From: Atopobiaceae bacterium
GTDB taxonomy: Bacteria; Actinomycetota; Coriobacteriia; Coriobacteriales; Atopobiaceae
NCBI GenBank assembly: GCA_017533825.1
Contig: JAFWIE010000035.1
Span: 1 to 64,000 of the forward strand
Length of the DNA stretch: 64,000 nt
Direction: 5' to 3'
Shown here: one piece after another, positions 8,436 through 16,610 of the stretch
Layout: every line of letters begins with the position of its first letter
How positions within the stretch are numbered: position 1 is the first letter of the stretch
Program-made: the position numbers and the translations under genes
Notes under the pieces: generated by a model
What the model saw: the letters and a program-made list of their open reading frames with translations, nothing else
Database searches by the model: none
What the model was told of the DNA's origin: nothing

Positions 8436-9338
8436 TTATTCCGATGACGCGAAGTCGTGCGGGATGATTCCGACAAGACCTTCGGTTGCGGTCCTCCTGC
8501 TCGTGTCGCTTTCGCGGTACCGGAGCGAGAAGCACGTCGCGTACAGCAGGTCGAGTATGAGTGTCGTGCACGCACCGCTATAGAAGGGACCGATTTTGCC
8601 ATGATAGTGCTCAAGCGGTCGGTACGTGAGGGCATACTCGGCGATGCCCCCCAGTGGGCTTCTTTGTGCATTGGTAACGGCAACGAGATGTACCCCTTGT
8701 TCCTTGAGACTGGGTGCAAAGAGGAAGGGGCCATGGTTCAGGCTGCCCGAGTACGAGACCATAATCACGCAGTCTCCTTCGCTCAAGGCGCGAAGCGCCG
8801 AAGCCGTTTGGTCGGCGGTTGGAACGTGGCACAAGATGCCGATCGTACACATATTCGTTGCAAAGGATTGGCAACGGTAATGGTTCTGGTGCCCTCCAAT
8901 CAGCATGACATTGGGTGCGCTGAGAATCGCATGTGCCGTGCGCACGAGTTCGGTGTGGCTTACGTGTCGCTGAACCTCGTCGGTGGCGAGGTGCTGGATT
9001 CGGATAAGTGACTGGACTATCTCGCCGGGTTCGGCATCCTCGCCAAACGGATAGTTGATGTCGACGTCTGCCTGCTCCGCACGCCTTCTCTCGACCTCTT
9101 GCATTGCAAGGAGGAAGTCGTGGCGGTAGTCCTTCCACCCTGTATAGCCCGCACGCTTCGCGAAGCGCACGAGTGTGGGCTTCGATGTATAGACGCTTGC
9201 GGCGACCTGCGCCATGGTGAGGTCCGCGATGCCCGTTCCTTCGCTCAGGAGGAAGTCCGCCACGTCCTTGATTGAGCTCGGCATGCCCAACGACGCCTCA
9301 TGGGCATACCGCAGTGCCTTGTTTGTGGTGTCTGGCAT
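8436..9338 (-). CDS. RpiR/MurR-family transcriptional regulator (HTH + SIS domain)
   Basis: 300 residues. An N-terminal RpiR-type HTH (residues ~30-75: GIADLTMAQVAASVYTSKPTLVRFAKRAGY) is followed by a SIS phosphosugar-binding domain (~130-265, including VMLIGGHQNHYRCQSFATNM and VIMVSYSGSLN). Such regulators sense phosphosugars and usually repress or activate nearby sugar genes. AAAGGA precedes the start at 9338. It is divergent from the PTS IIB-like gene at 9521, whose 180-bp promoter region is the obvious target. The effector sugar phosphate is unknown. Confidence 0.88.
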   Translation of the reverse strand: MPDTTNKALRYAHEASLGMPSSIKDVADFLLSEGTGIADLTMAQVAASVYTSKPTLVRFAKRAGYTGWKDYRHDFLLAMQEVERRRAEQADVDINYPFGEDAEPGEIVQSLIRIQHLATDEVQRHVSHTELVRTAHAILSAPNVMLIGGHQNHYRCQSFATNMCTIGILCHVPTADQTASALRALSEGDCVIMVSYSGSLNHGPFLFAPSLKEQGVHLVAVTNAQRSPLGGIAEYALTYRPLEHYHGKIGPFYSGACTTLILDLLYATCFSLRYRESDTSRRTATEGLVGIIPHDFASSE

Positions 9339-9520
9339 CTCATGTCCTTTCCCTTCCCTTGGTTAGCATACGCCTTTGCTGGAACAACGCGAAACAAAAG
9401 CGATGGACGGAGCCTCCATAGACAACGCATTCCGTAACAATCTGAAACGGCGGCCGCAGGGAACTGATGCATAATTGAGTCAACGTCAAGCGGGTACGGG
9501 AACGGGAAAGGCAGGAAGAC

Positions 9521-9973
9521 ATGTTACGAATCGCGATTTGCTGTGGTGGAGGATTCTCTTCGAGCACGATGGCAGCTCACCTGAACAAGCAGCTTGCCGA
9601 AAGCAAGTTCAAGGACGAGGTGTTCCTCGAGTTCATCCCGTTCTCGGGCCTGTGGGGCGAGGCGGCGGCCTTCAACTCTGGTAGCCTCAAGGAGCGTCAG
9701 GATGAGGTTGACGTGGCCCTGTGCTGCCCACACCTGGAGTATCCGGCGCGCGATGCCGTCAAGCAGGGGAAGCTGCGTATTCCCGTGTTCATCCTGCCCA
9801 TGCGTTTGTATGGCCAGATCGACATCGAGAACGTCATCGAGGAGGCAGAGGACGTCCTTGAGCTCTGGAACAACGGTATGCCGAACGTCATTACCTTCCC
9901 GGACGAGCCGCGCTCAATGACGGCCATGCGTACGGTGAGCCATCGTCGTTGGTTGGCGAGGCAGGGCAAGTAG
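9521..9973 (+). CDS. Orphan PTS lactose/cellobiose-type IIB-like protein
   Basis: 150 residues, longer than the ~100-residue norm of this family. The N-terminal AICCGGGFSSSTMA matches the phosphocysteine loop of cellobiose-type EIIB proteins (C-x2-G-x-S-S), with Cys9 as the likely phospho-acceptor. No EIIA, EIIC or sugar hydrolase is next to it, so it either works with a permease encoded elsewhere or has become a phosphorylation-dependent sensor partner for the divergent RpiR regulator (inference). GGAAGA gives a good ribosome site before the start. A strong hairpin terminator follows at 10007, so it is a single-gene transcript. Confidence 0.72.
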   Translation: MLRIAICCGGGFSSSTMAAHLNKQLAESKFKDEVFLEFIPFSGLWGEAAAFNSGSLKERQDEVDVALCCPHLEYPARDAVKQGKLRIPVFILPMRLYGQIDIENVIEEAEDVLELWNNGMPNVITFPDEPRSMTAMRTVSHRRWLARQGK

Positions 9974-10006
9974 TCTGCAGCACAGAGCGACCAGCTCTGA
10001 GGAACG

Positions 10007-10040
10007 AGGCCCAGAGGGATGTTTGTATCCCTCTGGGCCT
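10007..10040 (+). terminator. Rho-independent terminator after the IIB-like gene
   Basis: Arms 10007-10020 and 10027-10040 form a perfect 14-bp GC-rich stem with a 6-base loop, followed by ATTCTT. It lies 34 bases past the IIB-like stop codon. Confidence 0.8.
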
Positions 10041-10203
10041 ATTCTTGCGCCATGGTTCGGCGCGGTTGCACTGTGTGCCACTGTCCAGCTGATGGTGCGC
10101 AGACGAGCCCGCTGTTCGTTCGTGCGTACATTGCGATGCGACCCCTTCCGTCGGAAACTTATCGCTGGAGTTTTATAGGTTTGCACGTTGAAGGAGGAGT
10201 TCT

Positions 10204-11742
10204 ATGAAGCAGCTCGAAACCGATGTTGTCGTCGTTGCCGCAGGTCTCTCTGGCCTTGCCGCGGCGATTTCTGCCGCCGAGAACGGCGCGAGCGTCATCT
10301 GCCTGGAGAAGGCGTCCAACACGGGCGGTGCAGCAAACATGGGTATGGGCCCCTGCGCGGCTGGCTCTCCCGTTCAGAAGATGAGCGGTATCACGCTCAC
10401 CCCCGGCGAGCTCTTTCGTCGCCACATGTTCTACACCCACTATCAGGTGGACGCCAAGCTCGTGAAGGCCTACTACGACAAGTCGGGCGACACCATCCAG
10501 TGGCTCATGGACATGGGTGTGCAGTTCAACTCCGTGCGTCCCGCCTTCCGTGCCGGTGAGCGCACCAAGGCCTACGCTGACGGCGAGTACACGTGGCACG
10601 TCGTGCAGCCCGAGGACGGCTCCGAGCCCGGTCCGCGTGCCGCCACCACCATGACCAAGCGCATGACCGAGAAGGCCATCGACCTCGGCGTCGAGTTTAT
10701 GCTCGAGACCCCCGGCACCGATCTCATCATGGACGAGGACGGCAAGGTCTGCGGCGTCAAAGCCATCGACAAGTCCGGCGAGGAGATCGAGATCACTTGC
10801 AAGGCTGCCATCGTTGCCACCGGCGGCTTTGGCCACAATACCCAGATGATCCATGACCTCATCGGCCTCGACTGGGGCAAGAACCTCTTCTCCTTCGCCA
10901 TTCCCGGCATGGACGGCGACGGCTTCAACATGTGCCACAAAGCCGGCGCTGGCCATACGCCCGTCACCATGGAGATGATGTATCAACTGCCCGACAACAT
11001 GAACCACTTCTATGTCGAGGGTGCGTTCCGTCAGCCCTGCTATTGGTGCGACCGTCTGGGCGAGCGCTTCATGCCCGAGGACGAGGTCTTCAACACCACC
11101 TTCGTCGGCAACGCCATCAACCACTTGCCCGGCAAGGTCGGCTTTGCCATCTTCGACGCCGCGATGCTCAAGCGCTGGAAGAAGCTTGGTCCGGACATCG
11201 TGAGTCACGTGCACCCGCACGACCTCTATGAGGGCTTCGAGGCCCAGTGGAATGCCGACCTCGAGACCTACAAGGACGCCGAGGGCAACCCCTACATCGC
11301 TCAGGCCGATACCCTTGAGGAGCTTGCCGAGCAGCTCGGCATCAACGTCGACGGCTTCATCGCCGCGGTCGAAGAGTACAACGAGATGTGTGCCGAGGGC
11401 TACGACAGCCTCTTCGAAAAGGACCGCCAGTTCATGATCCCGCTGGAAGAGGGCCCCTTCTACGGCTGCAAGCAGTTCATGGGCGCCTACGGCACCCTGG
11501 GCGGCGTTCTTGTCAACCACAGGCTTGAGGTCATGACCGACGACTACGAGACCATTCCTGGCCTGTACTGCGTGGGCACCGACGCCTGCACCATCTATGG
11601 CGACTCCTACAACTTCTGCATCCCGGGCAACACCATGGGCTTCTGCCTCAACTCGGGCCGCATCGCCGGCGAGAATGCGGCCATGCTTGCCTTCGACGGT
11701 GGCGACGCCGACGACTGGGACGACGACGGTGATTGGGACTAA
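10204..11742 (+). CDS. FAD-dependent oxidoreductase, fumarate/urocanate reductase flavoprotein family
   Basis: 512 residues. It has an N-terminal FAD-binding Rossmann segment (DVVVVAAGLSGLAAA, then VICLEK, then SNTGGAANMGMG) and the typical C-terminal closure LYCVGTDACTIYGDSYNFCIPGN followed by GFCLNSGRIAGENAA. The usual GxGxxG reads AAGLSG, so the first glycine is alanine. There is no Tat signal, FMN-binding domain or heme motif, so it is a soluble minimal flavoprotein that would need a separate electron donor. The last ~15 residues are almost all Asp/Gly/Trp. AAGGAGG precedes the start. The natural acceptor (enoate, fumarate-like or other) cannot be read from sequence. Confidence 0.85.
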   Translation: MKQLETDVVVVAAGLSGLAAAISAAENGASVICLEKASNTGGAANMGMGPCAAGSPVQKMSGITLTPGELFRRHMFYTHYQVDAKLVKAYYDKSGDTIQWLMDMGVQFNSVRPAFRAGERTKAYADGEYTWHVVQPEDGSEPGPRAATTMTKRMTEKAIDLGVEFMLETPGTDLIMDEDGKVCGVKAIDKSGEEIEITCKAAIVATGGFGHNTQMIHDLIGLDWGKNLFSFAIPGMDGDGFNMCHKAGAGHTPVTMEMMYQLPDNMNHFYVEGAFRQPCYWCDRLGERFMPEDEVFNTTFVGNAINHLPGKVGFAIFDAAMLKRWKKLGPDIVSHVHPHDLYEGFEAQWNADLETYKDAEGNPYIAQADTLEELAEQLGINVDGFIAAVEEYNEMCAEGYDSLFEKDRQFMIPLEEGPFYGCKQFMGAYGTLGGVLVNHRLEVMTDDYETIPGLYCVGTDACTIYGDSYNFCIPGNTMGFCLNSGRIAGENAAMLAFDGGDADDWDDDGDWD

Positions 11743-11762
11743 GCGTTACTAGCAATCATTGA

Positions 11763-11804
11763 GGACGGGGTCCACTGGGGGGTAGCCCCCAGTGGACCCC
11801 GTCC
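11763..11804. repeat. GGTCCACTGGGGG hairpin, copy 1
   Basis: This is the best copy of a dispersed family. Arms 11763-11782 and 11785-11804 match at 19 of 20 positions with a 2-base loop centre. It lies between the convergent ends of the FAD oxidoreductase and ybaK genes, where it could stop transcription from both sides. Other copies are at 27061, 29852, 37899 and 40697. Confidence 0.85.
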
Positions 11805-11850
11805 ATTTGAGGGCCATCTTCCCCGACGGGCCACTCGATGGGCCTCTATG

Positions 11851-12321
11851 CTATGCGGGCAGCTTCGCGACGTCGACCCACGTGCAGGGCTCGCAGGCAC
11901 GCTCGAGTTCCTCGAGGGTGAGGCGTACGGCGCTGGCGGCATTCCCTGCGGCAGGATAGACGATGTCGAATCGTCGCAGCGACTCATCAAGATAGACGTC
12001 GCAACAATCATTGACGCCGAAGGGGCACACGCCGCCCACTCCATGGCCGATGAGCTCCTCGGCCTCGTCGGCGCGCAGCATCTTTGCCTTCGCGTGGAAC
12101 GTCTCCTTGAATTTGCGGTTGTCCACGCGCGCATCTCCCGCAAAGAGCACGAGCGTCACGCGGTCGCCCACGTGGAACGAGAGGGTCTTTGCGATGCGGG
12201 CGGGTTCGCATCCGATGGCGCGGGCGGCGAGTTCGACCGTTGCGCTCGACTCGTCGAACTCCATGATGCGGTCCTCGAGTCCCTTGGCGCGTAGATGCGC
12301 CCGTGCACGTTCGATGGCCAT
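11851..12321 (-). CDS. YbaK/EbsC-family aminoacyl-tRNA deacylase
   Basis: 156 residues, the normal size for the YbaK/ProX editing domain, which hydrolyses mischarged Cys- or Ala-tRNA(Pro). Family features include SSATVELAARAIG near the N-terminus, IAKTLSFHV (the conserved Lys), DNRKFKETF, and GHGVGGVCPFGV followed by VYLDESLRRFD. The start at 12321 is preferred because AAAGGA lies just upstream and the family fold begins there; the upstream in-frame extension is unrelated sequence. It is a single gene, divergent from an alpha/beta hydrolase. Confidence 0.88.
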   Translation of the reverse strand: MAIERARAHLRAKGLEDRIMEFDESSATVELAARAIGCEPARIAKTLSFHVGDRVTLVLFAGDARVDNRKFKETFHAKAKMLRADEAEELIGHGVGGVCPFGVNDCCDVYLDESLRRFDIVYPAAGNAASAVRLTLEELERACEPCTWVDVAKLPA

Positions 12322-12539
12322 GGCGGTCCTTTCCGTCGATTCTTTCGTATGTTTTTGTCGTTTGCAGCAAAGCAAATATTGTAGCGCGTTCTCCGGTCTG
12401 CCTGACGACCCATAGCGACTATTCGCCGGCATCGCTGCCCCGCGCGCATAATAGTCCACGGCTTGTGCTCTGTGGTCGGCTATTACTTATATGAGAAGGC
12501 ATGCGCACGGCATGTCGAACCGAGGCGAGGGGGTCAACC

Positions 12540-13346
12540 ATGGCAGACGAGTTCATCACCAGCTTTGATGGTACCAAGCTTTTCTTCAATGCCCAGACGG
12601 ACGCAAGCGATAGGGCGGTGGTCGTCATGGTGCACGGTTTGGCCGAGCACCAGGGGCGCTATGACTACGTTGCCCAGAAGTTCCACGAGGCGGGCATCGG
12701 GACGTATCGATTCGACCATCGCGGCCATGGCAAGTCTGAGGGCGAGTGCGCCTACCTCAGCGACTACAACGAGCTTCTGGACGACACGAACGTTGTGGTG
12801 GACCGTGCCATCGAAGAGAACCCCGACAAGCCCGTCTTCCTGCTCGGGCACTCCATGGGAGGTCTCACCGTTGCCCTCTATGGGGCGAAGTATCCCGACA
12901 AGCGTCTGGCCGGCGTCATTACGAGCGGCGCGTTGGTCTCGATGGAGAAGAACCTCTTTGCGACGGTTCCCGAAGGGCTCGACCCGCACATGCAGCTCCC
13001 GAACGAGTTGGGCGACGGCGTCTGCTCCGTCGATGAGGTGCGTGACTGGTACGCCAAGGATCCCCTCAATCGCAAGAGCTTTGCGGTGGGGCTCGTCTAT
13101 GCCTGCCTGAAGGGTCTTCAGTGGTTTGCCGGCGCCGTCAAGAACTTCACGTATCCCGTGCTCATCACCCATGGCGAGAACGACGGTCTCGTGGGCAGCC
13201 ACAACTCGCCTTGGCTCTTTACGCACGTCTCGTCCACCGATCGCCAGATGAAGGTCTATGGCGGCCTCTTCCACGAGATCATGAACGAGTACTGTCGTGA
13301 CGAGGTGATCTCCGACTACATCCATTGGATGGAGAGTCGCATGTAG
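12540..13346 (+). CDS. Alpha/beta hydrolase, monoacylglycerol lipase-like
   Basis: 268 residues. The nucleophile elbow GHSMGG places the catalytic Ser at residue 105. VVVMVHGLAEHQGRY is the oxyanion-hole strand, RFDHRGHGKSEG is the family's second signature, ITHGENDGLV carries the acid residue, and GGLFHEIMNE carries the catalytic His. This pattern is typical of monoacylglycerol lipases and lysophospholipases (Hydrolase_4). There is no signal peptide. The start at 12540 follows GAGGGGG. It has its own transcription unit between ybaK and the electron-transfer module. Confidence 0.86.
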   Translation: MADEFITSFDGTKLFFNAQTDASDRAVVVMVHGLAEHQGRYDYVAQKFHEAGIGTYRFDHRGHGKSEGECAYLSDYNELLDDTNVVVDRAIEENPDKPVFLLGHSMGGLTVALYGAKYPDKRLAGVITSGALVSMEKNLFATVPEGLDPHMQLPNELGDGVCSVDEVRDWYAKDPLNRKSFAVGLVYACLKGLQWFAGAVKNFTYPVLITHGENDGLVGSHNSPWLFTHVSSTDRQMKVYGGLFHEIMNEYCRDEVISDYIHWMESRM

Positions 13347-13522
13347 CACGAATCGTTGTGTCGGATTGTCGCCGGAACGCTTGACGTTGCTTTGTGCCAC
13401 CACACCGCAAACGCATGCAACTCAAACCTGAAATGGGGCAATGGCACATGTTTTGATTCCTCGACCTGCTTCATAGTTGAGCGTGGTTTGTTATGCGTAA
13501 CCATGGAGAGGAGAGGAAGCAC

Positions 13523-15646
13523 ATGAAGCTGTCGATTGACGGTCGCGAGATCGAGGCTCAGGAGGGGCAGTCCATCCTGCAGGCTTGTCTGGCGGCCGGC
13601 ATCTTTGTGCCGCATCTGTGCGGACACCCCGACCTCGAGCCGATTGGGGGATGCGGCTTGTGTATGGTCGAGGTGGAGGGCGAGGACGAGCCGGTTCGCG
13701 CCTGCATGACCAAGGCAGAGGAGGGGATGAGGGTCTCCATCAACGGCGATAAGGCCGACAAGGTCCGTCGTATGGCAATGGAGCTCATCTTGGCAACCCA
13801 TCCCGCAGACTGCACGGGTTGTCCCAAGTACGGTGTCTGCGAGCTGCAGTCCATGTATCAGTATATGGGTGTCTCGCCGCAGCGTTGGCGTTGCAAGGGT
13901 CGCACCGTGCCTACCGACGACTCGAACCCGCTCATCACGCATATGTTCACGCGCTGCATTCGCTGCGGCCGCTGCATCCGTGCCTGCGAGGGGCTGCGTG
14001 GCGTGGGTGCCATCGGCTTCAAGCGTGCGGAGGATGGGTCCATGCGCGTGGCCATCAAGGGCGCGTCTCTGCAGGATGCGGGTTGCCGCTTCTGCGGCGC
14101 ATGTGCCGAGGTGTGCCCCACGGGTTCCATCGTGGACACGCTGGGCCTCTTCAAGGACGAGCGCAGCCGCGAGGACAACATCGTGCCGTGCCGCTCCGGT
14201 TGCCCCGCGCACATCGACATCCCGCGCTACGTGCGCTACGTGAAGGCTGGCGAGTGGGAGAAGGCCACTGCCGTCGTGCGCGAGAAGGTTCCCTTCCCCG
14301 AGACGCTCGGCACCATCTGCACGCACAACTGCCAAGGCGAGTGCAAGCGCAACAACCTGCAGGAGCCCTTGTCCATCTGCCGCCTCAAGCGTGCCGCTGC
14401 CGTGCGCGATACGGGCGAGTGGAAGAGCCGCGTACGCCATGAGCCGCTCACCGGCAAGAAGGTCGCCATTGTGGGTGCCGGACCTGGCGGCCTCACCGCG
14501 GCGCTCTTCCTCGCCGAGAAGGGCCACAAGGTCACCGTGTTTGAGGCGAACGCCAAGGTGGGTGGCCAGATGCGCTACGGCATCCCCGCGTATCGCCTGC
14601 CTGACGAGATCGTGGATCGCGAGGTCGCCACGATTCTCGAGATCAGCCAAGGTGATGACGCAGAGCCGCGCATCGAGCTCGTCTGCAACGAGCGCGTCAA
14701 GGACGTCAAGGCACTGCTCGGCCAGGGCTTCGACGCCGTGCTCATTACCGTGGGCACCTTCCAAGGCAACGTCCTTCCCATGAAGGGCCACGACTTGCAG
14801 AACGTGTACGTGAACACCGAGTTCCTCAAGGCTGCGCGCGAGGGCAACCCGCAGCCGGTCGAGGGTGGCCGCGTGGTCGTGCTCGGTGGTGGCAACGTCG
14901 CCTACGACTGCGCCCGTACCGCCGTGCGCTTGGGTGCCGCAAGTGTGGACGTGGCGTGCCTCGAGGCCGAAGCCGTGATGACGAGCACGCCCGAGGAGCG
15001 CGAGGAGGCGGCCGAGGAGGGCGTGGTCCTGCACGACGCCTACGCCTTCACGTCGATCAACGATGACGGAACCGGCAAGGTCGGCTCCATGACCATCCAC
15101 AAGATCGCGAAGTTCTACTTCGACGAGAACCATCGTGCTGTTACCGAGCTCGTCGAGGGCGGAGAGCTTACGCTGCCCGCGGATTACGTGATCTTTGGCG
15201 TGGGCCAGAAGCCTGAGGATACCATGGGCTTCGACCTTGAGCTCACTCACGGTCCCTACGTCGTGGCGGATGCCAACCACGCCACGAGTGCCGAGGGCAT
15301 CTTCGCCGCGGGCGACGTGGTGACGGGCACCAAGTCCGTGATTGCCGCGATAGCGGAGGGGCGCGACGCCGCGAGCGCCATCGACCGCTTCCTCGGCGGT
15401 GACGGCGACATCAGCGCCGAGCTGCTCGACCCGGAGGCTCCCGAGCAGGAGCTGGGCAAGGCCCCCGAGGAGTTCTACCGGCCGGCCGTGCTGCCCGAGT
15501 TCCGAGCAGGGGAGGAGCGCAAGGACGATTTCGAACCGTTCGAGTGCCCCTTCACCGAGGAGGAGGCCAAGTGTGAGGCATCGCGCTGCCTGCAGTGTGA
15601 CTTGCGTCTCACCATCACCCGTCCGCGTCTGTGGAACGAATACTAA
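13523..15646 (+). CDS. NuoG-type iron-sulfur / GltD-type NADPH oxidoreductase fusion (FdhB-like)
   Basis: 707 residues. In order: a plant-type [2Fe-2S] domain (C33, C44, C47, C61); a NuoG-type His/Cys cluster (H93, C97, C100, C106); two [4Fe-4S] ferredoxin motifs (C145/148/151/155 and C188/191/194/198); a GltD-type helical domain with C223, C227, C266, C270, C274 and C286; an FAD site (GAGPGG at 318-323); and a second nucleotide site (VLGGGNVAYDC) for NAD(P)H. From memory, this length and order match the beta subunit of NADP-linked formate dehydrogenases. No molybdopterin catalytic subunit is adjacent. GGAGAGGAGAGG precedes the start. It is followed after 10 bp by a NuoF-C/ferredoxin gene, so the two should form one complex. 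Cytoplasmic. Confidence 0.88.
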   Translation: MKLSIDGREIEAQEGQSILQACLAAGIFVPHLCGHPDLEPIGGCGLCMVEVEGEDEPVRACMTKAEEGMRVSINGDKADKVRRMAMELILATHPADCTGCPKYGVCELQSMYQYMGVSPQRWRCKGRTVPTDDSNPLITHMFTRCIRCGRCIRACEGLRGVGAIGFKRAEDGSMRVAIKGASLQDAGCRFCGACAEVCPTGSIVDTLGLFKDERSREDNIVPCRSGCPAHIDIPRYVRYVKAGEWEKATAVVREKVPFPETLGTICTHNCQGECKRNNLQEPLSICRLKRAAAVRDTGEWKSRVRHEPLTGKKVAIVGAGPGGLTAALFLAEKGHKVTVFEANAKVGGQMRYGIPAYRLPDEIVDREVATILEISQGDDAEPRIELVCNERVKDVKALLGQGFDAVLITVGTFQGNVLPMKGHDLQNVYVNTEFLKAAREGNPQPVEGGRVVVLGGGNVAYDCARTAVRLGAASVDVACLEAEAVMTSTPEEREEAAEEGVVLHDAYAFTSINDDGTGKVGSMTIHKIAKFYFDENHRAVTELVEGGELTLPADYVIFGVGQKPEDTMGFDLELTHGPYVVADANHATSAEGIFAAGDVVTGTKSVIAAIAEGRDAASAIDRFLGGDGDISAELLDPEAPEQELGKAPEEFYRPAVLPEFRAGEERKDDFEPFECPFTEEEAKCEASRCLQCDLRLTITRPRLWNEY

Positions 15647-15656
15647 GGAGGCCACG

Positions 15657-16382
15657 ATGGATCATCAGATCAACGCTTCGTCGTCCACAACTACGCTCGA
15701 CGTGCTTGCATCGTTGGGCGTGGACGCTGCTGACCTCAAGGCCGTGTGGTATGCCTTCCCCATGGCGATGTTCGTGACGCCCGACCACTTCGGCGACGAG
15801 CTCGAGGTCACCGCTACGGCCCTTCGTACCTACGACGCCGGCGACTGCATGGCCGACGCCCTTCTCAACGTGGTGAACGAGCTGCGCATGGCCACCGAGT
15901 GCACCTGCACGTTCGGTCATGAGGGCGGCTACCAAATTGCCACGATTCTTGGCGACATCTGCACCAAGAAGGGAAAGCCTAGCGATTTGGCGCTCATCCG
16001 CGACCTCGCACCCGTCATGGAAGCCCAGGCCCTATGCGATGAGGGCAAGGCGATTGCGCGTGCGGCACTCCAAGGGCTCGAGCTCTTTGGTCCTGAGGTC
16101 GAGGCACACATTACCAAGAAGACCTGCCCGGCCGGATCGTGCAAGGCCTACATGACGTATCACGTGCTCGTTTCGCGTTGCACGGGTTGCGGCAAGTGTC
16201 TCAAGGCATGTGACGACAAGGCCATTATGGGCAAAGCGCGGTTCGTGCACGTCATCGACCAGCGCAAGTGCTCGCAGTGCGGTGACTGCCTGCCGGTGTG
16301 CCCCGAGAAGGCCATCGTCATGGCGGGTGCAAAGAAGCCCAAGACCCCGCCGCGTCCGATTCCCTGCAAGCGCAAGAAGTAG
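15657..16382 (+). CDS. Truncated NuoF-like protein fused to 2x[4Fe-4S] ferredoxin
   Basis: 241 residues. Residues ~60-165 resemble the C-terminus of NuoF (TECTCTFGHEGG in place of SCGKCTPCREG, then ...LCDEGKAIARAALQGL... and EAHITKKTCPAGSC), but the NADH/FMN domain is absent. Of the usual N3-cluster cysteines only C84 and C127 align, with an extra C82. Residues 170-220 carry two [4Fe-4S] motifs (C175/178/181/185 and C205/208/211/215). The C-terminus is a basic Lys/Pro tail. AAGGAGG overlaps the end of the upstream gene, indicating coupled translation. Its likely role is to carry electrons between the upstream NAD(P)H flavoprotein and ferredoxin or another partner. Confidence 0.82.
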   Translation: MDHQINASSSTTTLDVLASLGVDAADLKAVWYAFPMAMFVTPDHFGDELEVTATALRTYDAGDCMADALLNVVNELRMATECTCTFGHEGGYQIATILGDICTKKGKPSDLALIRDLAPVMEAQALCDEGKAIARAALQGLELFGPEVEAHITKKTCPAGSCKAYMTYHVLVSRCTGCGKCLKACDDKAIMGKARFVHVIDQRKCSQCGDCLPVCPEKAIVMAGAKKPKTPPRPIPCKRKK

Positions 16383-16407
16383 ACCTGCCAGGATCGAATG
16401 AGACTGT

Positions 16408-16463
16408 CCCTCGGGGGACGGTCCCCCCGAGGACAATGTCTCTGGGGGACCGTCCCCCGAGGG
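16408..16463 (+). terminator. 20-bp perfect hairpin terminator
   Basis: Arms 16408-16427 and 16444-16463 are exact reverse complements over 20 bp, followed by CTTTCTCCTTTTT. Each arm contains GGGGACGGTCCCC-like sequence and can also fold on itself. It ends the electron-transfer operon. Confidence 0.75.
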
Positions 16464-16610
16464 CTTTCTCCTTTTTCGATGCTCCATGGACGGTCTTCAT
16501 GAACAACACATAAGGGGTGACAGAATGGAACCCCCCTTCCGAAGATGCCGGGCCAACAATACGATGTTTACAAAGGGGCTTCATGTCCCGACACAAGGAA
16601 GAGGGTCAAG

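Noticed and set aside
12501-12540. Longer alpha/beta hydrolase starting at 12501
   Set aside because: The extra 13 residues precede the ribosome site GAGGGGG and do not resemble the family.
13316-15655. 779-codon open frame opposite the NuoG/GltD fusion
   Set aside because: It mirrors a gene with strong domain evidence; its residues are rich in Arg, His, Leu and Val, as expected from the complement of GC-rich coding DNA, and no domain is visible.
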